Source: Ulva prolifera (Eukaryota; Chlorophyta; Ulvophyceae; Ulvales; Ulvaceae). Taken from it: a stretch of DNA of 64,000 bases. A program made the translations under genes and the position numbers. Shown one piece after another: positions 12,376 through 23,039 of this stretch. Position 1 is the first letter of the stretch. Every line of letters begins with the position of its first letter. The stretch is from positions 868,001 to 932,000 of the forward strand of contig CM041202.1 of assembly GCA_023078555.1 (NCBI GenBank), in the 5' to 3' direction. Under the pieces are notes generated by a model that was not told the DNA's origin, did no database searches, and saw only the letters and a program-made list of their open reading frames with translations.

Positions 12376-12993
12376 ACGCCGGGGCACAATGCCAACAGTA
12401 TCGGCTGCACCGACAACGACCAAATTGAGCTCATACTATTCGGCACAAGCAGCAGTTGCAGCACCCCCGCACGGTCGACGGCAGATGGTGCACTAGGCCT
12501 GACCTTCGAGGAGGCCTGGCACCGCACGCTCGCGGCGCGGCGCGACCAGGGGCTGACGGCGGTCGCGCCGGCGCTGGACCCATACGTCGACGCCACCCAC
12601 TGGCCCTCCGGCGTGCCTCTGCCGCGGCCCCTCCGGCAAGACGCCGCGAGGCGGCGCCGGTGTCCGGGGTGGCCACAGAGCGCCGGCCAGCGCTGGATGG
12701 CGTGCCTCGTCGTGCTGTGTGTGTTTCAGCTGGGATCACAGCTCCTCTCCACACTGTCCGGAGCCAGCAGCTGCTCCGTCCGGGGCCTCTTCTGGTTGAA
12801 CCTGTGTGCGCTGCACCTGGTCGCTGCGGGGCTGGCTGTGTTTGCGGCGGTCCAGGTTGGGTATGATGTAGAGCGTTGTGCGCTGGAGCGGCACGTGACG
12901 GTGCTGTATCGGCTGATGGTCGAGGACACGGTTGGCCAGGAGGAGGTGGAGACACTCCGAAGCACAGCTGACCAGGTCCCACATTGCATGTAG
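12376..12993 (+). CDS. Small membrane protein, 5'-truncated by the gap
   Basis: The frame is open from the gap edge to the TAG at 12991-12993, about 205 residues. I do not recognise the family. Visible parts are a soluble N-terminal part with CTDND, then LTFEEAWHRTLAARRDQGL, a basic/proline stretch (RPLRQDAARRRR), and two hydrophobic segments, WMACLVVLCVFQLGSQLL and LNLCALHLVAAGLAVFAAV, separated by a short Ser/Cys loop. After these comes a charged tail containing LERHVTVLYRLMVED. Two transmembrane helices with a soluble N-terminal domain are inferred. That it is a real gene is supported by a decayed paralogue at 14766-15400 in which the same segments can be followed. The start is lost in the gap, and introns upstream are possible. 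Confidence 0.6.
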   Translation, partial: TPGHNANSIGCTDNDQIELILFGTSSSCSTPARSTADGALGLTFEEAWHRTLAARRDQGLTAVAPALDPYVDATHWPSGVPLPRPLRQDAARRRRCPGWPQSAGQRWMACLVVLCVFQLGSQLLSTLSGASSCSVRGLFWLNLCALHLVAAGLAVFAAVQVGYDVERCALERHVTVLYRLMVEDTVGQEEVETLRSTADQVPHCM

Positions 12994-13517
12994 AGGCGGC
13001 ACCGCCAACGTGGCGTGGTGTGTCTTGTGTGTGCGTGCGACTCCAGCTCTCGACGTTGCCCGTTGGTGTCCGCCGTGCAGTGCTGTAGATGTAGAAAATT
13101 CCACAAGAAATTGTTCCCAGAGCTGCGACGGGAGGATGCCGCATCTGCGGCAGCTGAGGGGTAAGGGAGCTTGCAGCAGCCTGTATACAGGCCGCGGTTG
13201 TAATGCACGGCCTAGGCGAAGGCATGTGATCATGCATGTGACGGGCTGGCCTGCGTGCTGCCATTGGCCAGCCCTCTGTAGTTTTGAATCTCTCCTGAAA
13301 CAGCGTCTGCCACATGCAAGTATACTGTGTTTGCAGAAGGGCCAATGGGTACAGCACAACCATTTTAAACACTGAGGTAGGCTATATTCACCTGTCATGT
13401 CCATGCGGCACACTCAGGCTGTCGCTAGACAGGGGCACCTACGCATCACGCATGTGGCCTGAGGACAAAGTCATGCAGAGAGGCCGGTCGCAACGAATGG
13501 TCCCTGCAGCTGCGCAC

Positions 13518-13627
13518 CAATGTTGGGTCGCTTTGCAGCATTTCCAGCACTGCCACCCAGAAATTAGACCTGAATATTAAAAATAAAATAAAAAAAACAT
13601 ATCATCGGGCCCGACAACCCAACACTG
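13518..13627 (+). repeat. Dispersed ~102-bp element (copy 1, disrupted)
   Basis: Begins CAATGTTGGGTC and ends GACAACCCAACACTG, so its ends are inverted repeats. The first 20 codons follow the conserved frame (CWVALQHFQ...CHPE), then a stop and an A-rich insertion interrupt it. The other end keeps ATCGGGCCCGAC. At 110 bp it is longer than the 102-bp copies because of the A-rich insertion. See also 15931, 36679, 46327 and 63350. Confidence 0.75.
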
Positions 13628-13841
13628 CTGGGCACTGCAACATCTAACCGTGCGCATCGACCTTAAGGTGCGGGCAACCTCACCGCCTGACTCTGAAGGC
13701 GCAGTCGCACACGCACGCCTGCTCCACCCCTGCAACTCAGCAGTCAACACGACCCAGACACCGCCCCAGCCCAGCGCCACACTTGCACGCCAGCACCATG
13801 GCACTCCCACACCCCCGTCTGCACAAATGCATGCGCAGCCG

Positions 13842-13890
13842 TGTGTTGCAAGGACAAAGCCTGCGAGGCAGGTAGCACCGCAGGACACAA
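13842..13890 (-). mobile_element. LINE family-2 3' end fragment
   Basis: The plus strand reads ttgcaaggacaaagcc...ggcaggtagcaccgc, the reverse complement of the family-2 retrotransposon terminus (GCGGTGCTACCTGCC...CTTTGTCCTTGTAA) seen repeatedly at 24-25 kb and 54-60 kb. It is a short truncated copy. Confidence 0.55.
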
Positions 13891-14765
13891 TCCAGGGCAT
13901 TAAACCGCCACTGGAACTGAACAATATTATATGGATTAATCCACATGCAACACAGACCGACACCAGCGCAACTGCCTGCAGGATCGAGTCCCCAAGGCCT
14001 TCCAGGTCCGCACGGGCGTCGGGAGGTCGCTACATTCATGAAGGAGGCTATTTGGTTGTGCAAGCAAGAGCTGCCACCTAGCAGCCACCAGGTACAGGCC
14101 AGTGACTCCGCTTGGGGCGTCGAGCTCGGAGCGTCAAGCTGCGTGGCACCGCACAGCTCAGCGTGGCATGTGTACAGGCCAGCATGTGTGCATAATCTGA
14201 CTCGTTGAAGTAAAGTAAACTGAGCATTCCAGATTAATCTAGAATTACTGTGATCTCTTCCCCGCGCCATGCTTCCTGCTGTCCGACGTCATCACCCTTC
14301 ACATACTTGCGGCACTGTGACCGCAATGTGAATGACACGCATATGCATGTGCTGCGCGGGGCCCTGGCATACCAGGCCTCGACTGGTAAAGTCGAGGCAG
14401 CATCACACTTCAACCGGGGTGACTGCCACAGAGTGGAGTGCACGCGGGACTACACGCATCATGAATGTTGAACACGATGCATTTGTGCGCAGGATCGGAG
14501 CACAGAGCCGCACGGCCCAAAGGCAAGCCCTGTCTGCGCCCCAACGACTCAGCTCCCTAGCTGTCCCCAAGGACATCTAAACACAAATCTTTTTCATTAA
14601 GTCACAGGTACGCCTCACGCTGGCCTGTGAGTCCAGCCTGGGGTAAAAAAAGAGTTTTTTTTTTTAGAGTCCACAACCTCTGCCGCGAACCGCGCGCGCT
14701 GCCGCATTCTCTCCGCCAGCCCGCATCGGCTCAGCCACTGGCTGTGGCAAGCACATGCACACTAT

Positions 14766-15400
14766 ATGTATTCTCCACGCCACGCCGCCGCACTCTCCAA
14801 AGGCTACAGCTGCACAGACGATCACCAGCTCCAACTCATGCCAGTCGGCAGCTGCCGCAGCCTCGGTGTAGATCCCCCTCCAGCAGCTACAGCTAACACC
14901 AGTCCAGGGCTGACCTTTCAGGAGGCCTGGTACCACAAGCTCTGCCACGAGAGCTTGCGGCGCGCCGCGACACGGGGCTGGCGGCGGTGTCGCCGGAGAT
15001 GGGGCCCATACCACCCCACTGGCCCTCCGGCGCGCCCCTGCCGCGGCCCCCCTCAGAGGACGCGGCCAGGTGCTGCTGGTGGCCAGGGTGGCTACAGCGC
15101 AGCGGCCATTGCTGGAGGGGCATGCATTGTCGGGCAGGCTATGTAGCAGACTGCAGCTGGGAATAAAGCCCCTCTCCGGGCTATCTGGAGGTAGCAGCTG
15201 CTCTGCTTGAGGCCTTTTCTGGACGAGTGTGTGTATGCTGCGCTTGGTCACTGCGGTGCTGGCTTTGTTTGCGGTGGTCCAGGTGGTCCAGGTCGTGCAT
15301 GAGACGGGACGTGTGGCGCTTCACTCGGAGCGGCAAATGATACAGTACTGTATCGGCTGATGGTCCAGCACATAGCTGGCCAGGACGAGGGGGACGCACT
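14766..15400 (+). pseudogene. Decayed copy of the 12.4-kb membrane-protein gene
   Basis: Segments align in order with 12376-12960: CTDDHQLQL matches CTDNDQIEL, LTFQEAWYHKL matches LTFEEAWHRTL, and nucleotide runs such as gccggag...ccactggccctccggcg and ctgtatcggctgatggtc are shared. The frame is lost soon after the EAW motif, and further shifts and stops follow. It is therefore a nonfunctional duplicate, unless introns hide the damage. The two copies lie about 2.4 kb apart in the same orientation, which suggests a tandem or segmental duplication. Confidence 0.7.
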
Positions 15401-15415
15401 CCTAGGCACGGGGGC

Positions 15416-15494
15416 CTGGTTGCATGGACATGGTTGCATGGACCAGGTTGCATGGACCTGGTTGCATGGACCTGGTTGCATGGACCAGGTTGCA
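15416..15494. repeat. 14-bp minisatellite, ~5.7 units
   Basis: Units are ctggttgcatggac, atggttgcatggac, caggttgcatggac, then two further ctg units and a partial cag unit. Only the first two or three bases vary. It lies directly after the membrane-protein pseudogene. Confidence 0.9.
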
Positions 15495-15930
15495 CGAGAC
15501 ATATATGTAGGGCATATGTAGGCAGGCGCGGACCCACGCGCGTGTAGGCGTGTAGGCTAGGCTAGGCGCTGCTGCTGCTGTAACGCCACATGTCATGGTA
15601 GCGTCCATGATGTGTGGCGGCTGCGTGTGTTTTGGGCTGCGTGTGTTTTGTTTTGTTCGTGCATCTGACAACAGTCCTTTCCCTGGACAGGAGCAGGACA
15701 GCGACCACATGTGGCCACAACGCTGGAACTGCTGAAGACATTCCAAGAGATGAGTAAAAGCTGATGCGGTCGGCGCCCAAGCGGGAGGGAGGGACCAGCA
15801 GCTTGAGCCAGGGACATCACAGGTGAATGCATGCGACCGTGGTGCAGCATCGCATGTTGCCTGAGGCCAGACATCCTGGCGACGAGCGCAGCAAGCACGA
15901 ACGATGCCGCCGCAATGCAAGGTAGCGGAG

Positions 15931-16032
15931 TAGTGTTTGGTCATCGGGACCGATCACATAGAACATTTCCAAATATTCACATCTCATTTCGGGGTGACGG
16001 CGCTGGAACTGCTGCAAAGCGATCCAACACTG
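15931..16032 (-). repeat. Dispersed 102-bp element (copy 2)
   Basis: Read on the minus strand it starts CAGTGTTGGATC and ends ACCAAACACTA. It is 102 bp and open for 34 codons, including QQFQRRHPEM and VIGPDDQTL. A half copy of the same sequence (ECLQQFQRCGHM on the minus strand) lies near 15700-15740. The A/T and third-base differences from the other copies without indels suggest coding constraint at some time. Confidence 0.75.
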
Positions 16033-19000
16033 TTAGCAGAGACTTCGAGGCGAGAAGGCAGTGCCGGGGAATCTGGGGGGGGGGGGGCTCAACCTGCAGA
16101 CCCCGGGGGGACCCCAGTGACCACTCTCATGTGTGACCACTTGGTGAGACGCATTGTCATCTTCACCGTCAGCAAGCATGTTGTCATGTCAAGCACCTGT
16201 TGCGGCGCGCTTTGTGTGAAACGGTGCACCATGCATGGTGACTGTGTATGCAGAGCACTCACTGAGTGCCGCTCAGACCGGATGTTGTATTTCAAAAGGA
16301 AAAGGAGATGGCTTCCAATGCGTCATAATCACACTGCTAGGGCTGGACCGGGTGAATCGTGACCTTGTGCTGTTTTCCAATTGCAACGGACGCTGGCTGT
16401 GCAGCTTTTGTCACGCGCATGCAGCGCCACCTCTGGGCGAACACCGCCGGACAGTCTCCAAGCTCGCCGCTGAATACCAGCAGATACACTTCCCATTTCA
16501 GAGCTCTGAAGGCATCCCATGATTTGGACTGTGTGGACGTGCGGTTTGCTCTTGCGCAGCGATGGACGACTTCCAGAACAACATTGCCGCAGCGACATGC
16601 TCGCAATACGACACAGCCGCATGGCAGCACAGCAACGATCGTATACACAGCAGGTAAATCCATTCACAGTCACGTATGGCGTGCAAGTACGTCCTCTGGT
16701 GAAGGGACATGCGGGAAGTAGCTTCGCACATGCAAGCGTAGGCTAACCGTCACCCCGTTCCAGTTGATCGCACGATCTGACGTTCACACAGACACTGCGC
16801 ATCGTTAAGCAATGTAGCAGGGATATACGCACGGCAGGGCTTCATAAGGGCTGCAGTCAGCCCTGCGACAGGTCCGCCTGCGTGTGCGCTGAAGATGACT
16901 CGGCAAGCGCCTTGAACAACCGCTTTCCAACTAGGCTCACCTCGAGCGAGCGCATGAAAAGACGACTGTGGGTTGCACTTCTCCAGCTGCAAATGCGTTC
17001 CGCCTCTTGCGGGACATCTGCACCAGACGGCGTGGTGGGAGCTTTGTCTATTCGGGCATCAGCGTTGAGTCGCCTGTCAGCCACATAACTGCAATCAAGA
17101 ACGTACTCATGTGTCCTGTAAAATATGAATTGGCACTGTAGAGGGCTCGTAGAGCGCCATCATATTGTCAGTGGCGGGGTCCCACACTGCCTGCCAGCGA
17201 CCCCCGCCCCATCATGGGACGGTACGTATACACTTGCGAACTCGCCATGCGCTGTGACGCCCGTTGCACGCCTGACAGCGTCACGTATGACCAGGTAGGA
17301 AGAGTAGGCAGGGTAGCCACCCAGCCCACAATGTCACCGACCCCACTCAGCCACGATAATAATTTTACCGCATGCATGTCCCGCATACATGCCAGAATGA
17401 GTTGACTCACATCCGCAGGGATTCGAACCTGGCTGCACAAGACAACGCTGCTTCGACATGCACACATGCTACTCTAAACACAAGGCCTGTGAAACCGTTG
17501 CTGCAATCGTCAATGCAGCAACTTAATATGAAAATTTGTCACACGCATTTTGAAGTAACAAGTTGACAAGTGCATAGAAGAGGAACCACTGGATAGCTAC
17601 TGGCATAAGCGGCTGCACAGCTGTCGGGATATAGATTTATGGCTGAGGTGTTCATGGTGCACGCATACATGTTCAGGCCACCAGAATTGAGAGACACTCT
17701 TGTACATGTACGTACTGAGATGTGCGGCTTCGGTAATGCGCATACAGCTGTACTTCGTGGTTCTCAGATGCCGGTGTCCAGCATGTTGGGCCACCTCCTG
17801 GACATGTGACGACCATAAACACATTGAGAATTTTGAGTAAACTTCCAGTTTAGCTCCACGAAGCCGACGAATTTGCGTAGGCCCGGCACTGTCCAACGTC
17901 CAGGGCTGGTGGTCAGGTCTTAGTTGCCATTCTGTCGCGATCTCACCGTATCAAACAGAGTCACATGATGAGAGAGACTCTGGTAATGTAAATAGAAGCA
18001 AGATGTGGATTGCCGAGACAAATCCACGTCTGCAGACTCGCCCGATGCACAGACAGCGCGCGCACGAAAGGGATCCGCAGAGCACGAGTTCCGGTCTAGA
18101 GTGACTCGCGAATGTCTTGACAGAGGATGCCACGTATGTACCAACGTACTCATGGATGCCGTATGATTATGTATGCGGCAGCGGCACACGTAGCACATGG
18201 TAACTGCACTTTGAGCGGCAGTGACCAGGAAGCGTTAGCCGCAATGCAGCGTGCACTCCTACGTACGGACTCTTGAATCGTCAATGCCGGCAGTGTCTGA
18301 AATGTTACCTCAACATGGTCCTACACCAATCTCTTTGATCTACGAATAGCACTGTAGGATGTAACGAGATTGCAACCGGGTCTGGCATAAGTCGATGGAG
18401 CACACACGATCAGCTCCACAATCGGCGTAAAATAGGCCAGGAACTCGCGCTCGTATCGTACTATCGATATCGCTTGCTGTCGTGGCTGCCGCAGTCGAGA
18501 TACTACCGCGTGATCGTGCATCATGGGGCGCGGCGTGACATGTCATGCATGGTGTGAAATTATTATTTGCAGGCTCACTGGCAAAGTCAGAGCGCAATGT
18601 GTGTGTCATGTCAAATGATGATACCTGATGTCTGCATGACGTGTCGGCTGTCAGACACCGCAGCTCACGTTCCCAATTAGGCGCCCCATACATACACCCA
18701 CTGAATACATCTTGTGGATCAATAGCATACTTGAATGCATCGCTCGCAGGCGGTTTCTTGACTCAAGGTCAGTGCTCCACAGAGCCTGTTTTCCTTCAAC
18801 AAAACCGGAGGGATCCCCGCTGGGCTTTTCAATATTCGGGCGGTACTGCACCGCTGAGGGCCCAGGACAGCTGCCAGCGCGATGCGCTCGCAAGTATCCA
18901 GCGAAACTGACCACCACTGTCCAGGAGGCGTCTAATCTGCCGAGGCTGACTGTCCGCCCAGTCGACCTGACGTCGAGACCTCGTCCTGGCGCGGTTGTAG

Positions 19001-19241
19001 TGTGATCGTGTGTGCATTGACAAATGTAAATGGACAGAGGCCGGGCAACGAGCCGCTTCGCGGAGTCCACCCGGAAAAAACTAGTTGAGCTCAGTCATAT
19101 GGCACTAAGCCGCGCACGAGCGCGTACCATTGCCCTGCAGCTGCCTGTAATTCCAGCCAACGATGCGAGCCCCGCACGGAGCACAATCGCAATATCGCGA
19201 AATCCCTTTGCACAACGCCACCCTCCACCGGGTTGCAGGCG
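16033..19241. other. No gene recognised
   Basis: Open frames here reach at most about 140 codons and show no recognisable motif. A G-homopolymer lies at about 16075-16087. A tRNA T-loop-like sequence near 17420 on the minus strand does not fold as a full tRNA. Isolated exons cannot be excluded. Confidence 0.45.
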
Positions 19242-19253
19242 AACTCGGGGTGT

Positions 19254-19325
19254 GTGAGTATATGTTGCTGTTGATTCGGACGAGATTCGGTTTCAGTGTT
19301 TGTTTTCTCCCGTTCACTCTTTTGT
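19254..19325 (+). mobile_element. 72-bp LINE family-1 3' end with 12-bp target duplication
   Basis: The segment carries the family-1 3' terminus (GATTCGG..GAGATTCGGTTTCAGTG...CCGTTCACTCTTTTGT). It is bounded by the direct repeat AACTCGGGGTGT at 19242-19253 and 19326-19337. The duplicated flank marks it as an inserted, strongly 5'-truncated retrocopy. Confidence 0.85.
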
Positions 19326-19526
19326 AACTCGGGGTGTTGGAAGCACGCATGCAGCGTGCGCCAGGCGGCACCCCTCACCACACCGCTGCGCGCGCCATGC
19401 ACTTCACCACAGCATTGTTGACCAGTGGATCGCAGTTTCGCGAGGAACGCAAAAAAGTCGCTGGTGATCGCTATCAATTTGTTGCACTGAGTGTACAGCA
19501 ACTTTCCGCAAAACGAATGGTGCAGC

Positions 19527-19665
19527 GGGCCTGGAGGACGCAATCCTGCCGGACTGAGTTGTGAGTGCGGTTGTAGTGTTCGTGTGTGTGTGAGTGTATG
19601 TTGCAGTTGATTCGGATGAGATTCGGTTTCAGTGTTTGTTTTCTCCCGTTCACTCTTTTGTAACT
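19527..19665 (+). mobile_element. 139-bp LINE family-1 3' end including the ORF stop
   Basis: It begins inside the reverse-transcriptase ORF (codons for GLEDAILPD and TGA), continues through the ~105-bp 3' UTR and ends TTTTGTAACT. The flanks AATGGTGCAGC at 19516-19526 and 19666-19676 are an 11-bp target duplication. This copy ties the short repeats to the retrotransposon coding region. Confidence 0.88.
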
Positions 19666-19969
19666 AATGGTGCAGCACACACACTTTGCAGCACACACAT
19701 TCTACGGTTCACTCTTTTGCAATCCGTCCTGGCTTTAGTGCATAAGTATAAGCACGCACGTGTAAATAACCGGTAGCTGGACATGACGTTAAGTCCGTGA
19801 GCTTGTCGACAAACTCGATCGTGCTTGAGCAAGTCTGATCGGCCATGGTCTATCTCGAGATCCGTTCCGAGGCTGACTCCGACGCCATCTCCACAGCAAT
19901 CGCGGAGGCCGCACTAGGTTGCACGGAGCTCCGTGGAGTGGCACCGCTGCAAAAGGCGAATACAGCATA

Positions 19970-20072
19970 GCATTACAGAAGACTGAACGGGAGAAGACAA
20001 ACACCAAAACCGAATCTCATCCAAATCCCGTTCACTCTTTTGTAAATCTCATCCAAATCCAGATATTCGGTT
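19970..20072 (-). mobile_element. LINE family-1 3' end with a nested 16-bp insertion
   Basis: A minus-oriented family-1 tail (ttacagaagactgaacgggag...) is interrupted at 20029-20044 by CGTTCACTCTTTTGTA, which is just the last 16 bp of another tail. The nested piece is flanked by the perfect 16-bp repeat AATCTCATCCAAATCC at 20013-20028 and 20045-20060. Confidence 0.8.
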
Positions 20073-20275
20073 GCGCAGAGCTCAAGCATCTACAGACGCT
20101 GTATTACAGAAGTGTGAACGGCCATAGGCTACCAAACCCAAAGAATTTCATGCGAGCCATGAAGCATGGTCCATGATCCATCGTTCAACGTTCACAGTGT
20201 CCTGAACTGTAACAACCGTGCACGCCTTCACATATGCACAGTCATAACCCAGCCCACGCACCTTCGTATGAGTGT

Positions 20276-20341
20276 TTCTTGAAGTTGATTCGGATGACAT
20301 TCGATTTCAGTGTTTGTTTTCTCCCTTTCACTCTTTTGTAA
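20276..20341 (+). mobile_element. LINE family-1 3' end fragment
   Basis: About 65 bp matching the family-1 tail (gttgattcggatgacattcg...ccctttcactcttttgtaac). Flanking duplication is only about 6 bp (CACCTT) and unsure. Confidence 0.7.
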
Positions 20342-20675
20342 CACCTTGCCGGGGCCTAGCTTGTCCTCCAGCAACGCCTGGGACCTTGCTCGTGGGCGCC
20401 TCAAGCTTAATACGCACACCGCTGTCGTTCTCCGGCGTCAGTATACTACGTACCGGTAGTATCATATGCTATGCCTGGCTCAGCCGCGTTACGCCGGCGC
20501 GACATCCCCAGGCCTTCTGCGTCAGACCAGTACCGTGTCGCAGACTAGTGATCGATCACCCGATGTTTTGTAATATGTATCACTCAACACGTAGAATACT
20601 GGGTTCAGGTTGTCTTACGCCGGACCACAGTCTGCACTGGAGCCGCTCTATTAGTACCGTGCACTATGCCCTTGC

Positions 20676-21268
20676 ATGGGGCGCGGGCGAGGAGCAGAAT
20701 CGTCGCGGGGACATCGTGGTAGACTGCCACTGGTCATGCCGCGCCTGGAGGTGGCTGCCGTAGACGTCGTGGTCACGCATGCACCGGCGGCCTCGTACGT
20801 GGCCGCTGCGGCACGCGTGACGGGTGCGACGGCGGAGCAGCCTGAGGCGGAGAACAGGAAGCGGGACTGCTTCAGGTGGGACGTGCCTGATCATGCAGCG
20901 TTCCGGCTTGTTCCGTTTGCGGTCGAATCGTGTGGCTGCATGGGCAAGGCTGCCGTGAGGTTCGTCGGTCAGTTGGGGGATGTGGCCGCTGCCAGTGGGC
21001 GCATCTCCAAAGGCGCGTTTGTCCAGTGGGCGCTGCGGGTGTTGTCGGTGTCATTGCAGCGCGGCAAGGCGGATATGTATCGGAAGTCTGGGCTTGTCAT
21101 CTCTCGGGAGCAAGGGTTGCGATATGATGCGGGCCTGGAGGACGCGATCCTGCCGGACTGAGTTGTGAGTGCGGTTGTAGTGTTCGTGTGTGTGTGAGTG
21201 TATGTTGCATTTGATTCGGATGAGATTCGGTTTCAGTGTTTGTTTTCTCCCGTTCACTCTTTTGTAAA
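20676..21268 (+). mobile_element. LINE family-1, 3' part of the RT ORF plus 3' UTR
   Basis: The longest family-1 copy. The frame ending with TGA at 21159-21161 contains AAVDVVVTHAP, a recurring feature of algal non-LTR retrotransposon C termini, then FRLVPFAVESCGCMGKAAV, LRVLSVSLQRG, SGLVISREQGLRYDAGL and EDAILPD. It resembles the region after the reverse-transcriptase domain, possibly a restriction-like endonuclease; that is an inference. The 3' UTR of about 107 bp ends TTTTGTAA. The polymerase domain itself is missing, so the copy is 5'-truncated and dead. Confidence 0.75.
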
Positions 21269-21668
21269 TGCAGCGTTCCGGCTTGTTCCGTTTGCCGTCG
21301 AGTCGTGTGGCTTCATGGGCAAGGCTGCCGTGCGATTCGTCGGCCAGTTGGGAGGTATGGCTCCTGCTGGTGGGCGCATTTCCAAAGGCGCGTATGTCCG
21401 GATGAGATTCGGTTTCAGTGTTTGTTTTCTCCCGTTCACTCTTTTGTATACATTTGTCCGGTACCCCACCGGTGGGCTTTGCCGTTGTTGTCTGTGTCGT
21501 TGCAGCGGGCAATGCGGAGATGTATTGGAAGTTTGCTATTGTTTTGGATGAGAGTCTTTTGTGGTTTTATCTTCTCCCGTTTCCTCTTTCGTAAAGATCG
21601 GAAGTCGGGGCTTGTTATCTCGCGTGAGCAGGGGCTGCGGCCCCGGAGGACGCGATCCTGACGGGCTA
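21269..21668 (+). mobile_element. Second LINE family-1 fragment with two nested tails
   Basis: It repeats the FRLVPFAVESCG..GKAAVRFVGQLG segment of the preceding copy directly after its tail, so the two are head-to-tail. It is broken twice by shorter tails. One at about 21402-21450 is bounded by TATGTCCGG and TTTGTCCGG. One at about 21533-21598 is bounded by TGGAAGT and CGGAAGT. Beyond them the coding sequence resumes (cggaagtcggggcttgtt...). Confidence 0.72.
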
Positions 21669-22600
21669 AGGGGTGGGCGCGGGCGTGGTATGATTGTGTA
21701 CAAGGACAACGCAAGGCAGGTAGCACCGTGTGCACCGACTAGTACTAGGAGAACTGCAGACCCACGCAATTGCAACCAACTACACACACCCCCAAGCAAC
21801 GTCAGCATCCACGCTGACTCTGTGTGATTGTGTGTTTGATGCTGCTGTTTCGGATCAGACTGTTTTGTGGTGTCTGTCTTATTCCATTTACTCTTTTTTA
21901 ATTTAAGGACCTGGTCATGATCAGTAGAATTTACAAAAGAGGTCATGATCAGTAAATATCGGGGTTTACCGGACCAGGGCGTGGTGACGGGGGCCGTTGC
22001 AGTGCAGTCGTGTACACCTGTGTGAAATCTGATGTGAGACCTTTACTTTTTGTTGTGTTCATTCCCGTCAACTCTTGTGTAAATGACTCGTCTGCTCAAC
22101 CTTTCGCAAACTGGGGCGTTGCGCACCGCCGGCGCTGATGGGCCGCGACGCGCCGCAGCCGCGCCTCCGTAACACGACGAGTTCCGAGTCGACCGTCCGA
22201 AGCAGCCGCGGCTGCGACAAGGCGGAGCAGTTGACGCATCGCATCCTTGCTTGTGGGGCGAGACGTCGATTGTGCACAACGGCATGAGGGGCTGCTGCGC
22301 CTAGGTAGCAGCGTACCAGCGCCGGGCCCTGGGTACGTGTATCCGGGCCGCCGTTACGCAGCATGGACGCCCACGCGCGCTGTGCCTTGGGCGTGCCTCT
22401 CTGGCCTGCCAGTGGGTGGTTGTGTGTGTGCGGCAGCTCACACGGGAGCTACATTCGTGCTTTGTTTGCCTGAATCCGTCCACTTTCTGTAATGTCGCTG
22501 CTGCCTGCTTAGACACTTGACATGCACGAAGTTGTGGATCGATTGGTCAGCGTCAAGAGAAGGCACACATTCAGACGAAGGGTTGGGGGGGTCAGCGGAA

Positions 22601-22602
<2 letters not shown>
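21669..22602. other. Degenerate LINE tails, no gene
   Basis: Divergent family-1 termini can be followed near 21835-21903 and 22030-22080, and a family-2 trace (acaaggacaacgcaaggcaggtagcacc) near 21711. Open frames of up to ~98 codons in 22070-22360 show no recognisable motif. Confidence 0.5.

Positions 22603-22636
<34 letters not shown>
22603..22636. repeat. 34-bp poly-G tract
   Basis: Uninterrupted run of 34 G. Length in the assembly is likely inexact. Confidence 0.9.
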
Positions 22637-22923
22637 CTGTGCATTTCAAGACTGAAGTCGGAGCCGCCAGGCCAATGAGGAAAATGCCCAGGATATGTAC
22701 ACCCACGCAGAACCCGAAATCGGCGCCCAATCAGCATGACAGATCTGACCCGTCAAACACACCCACACCCGCGCAGCCGTTTCCTCACCAGCCACACCCA
22801 CTGCCCAGGCCCTCGAGGCCCTTGAGCTCACGCAAAACGACCCCGTCGCCTGCGCGGCCGCGGCGGGCCAAGATTGCAGTCCGGCTGGCGCCGGCCTTCC
22901 GCAAAAGTAAAGTCGCTGGGCCA

Positions 22924-22966
<43 letters not shown>
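22924..22966. repeat. 43-bp poly-G tract
   Basis: Uninterrupted run of 43 G, 287 bp after the first G tract and on the same strand. The block between the two tracts shows no gene. Confidence 0.9.
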
Positions 22967-23039
22967 CTTAGCCCCCAAACCCCAACACACTCACCCTGCC
23001 GCAGCCGGCCCCACCTCCATGCCCACGTTCCTTCAGAGA

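Noticed and set aside
15416..15494. CRISPR-like repeat array
   Set aside because: The 14-bp units are directly adjacent with no spacers, so it is a minisatellite in a eukaryotic genome.
17390..17480. tRNA-like T-loop (ggttcgaatcc on the minus strand)
   Set aside because: The T stem mispairs and no acceptor or anticodon stem can be formed around it. A similar ggttcgaacc at 61051 also fails to fold.
19254..19325. Family-1 tails as introner elements (mobile introns)
   Set aside because: They lack GT...AG ends in either orientation, have variable 5' ends, and in the RT fragment at 21.4 kb their insertion interrupts a dead ORF with no sign of splicing.
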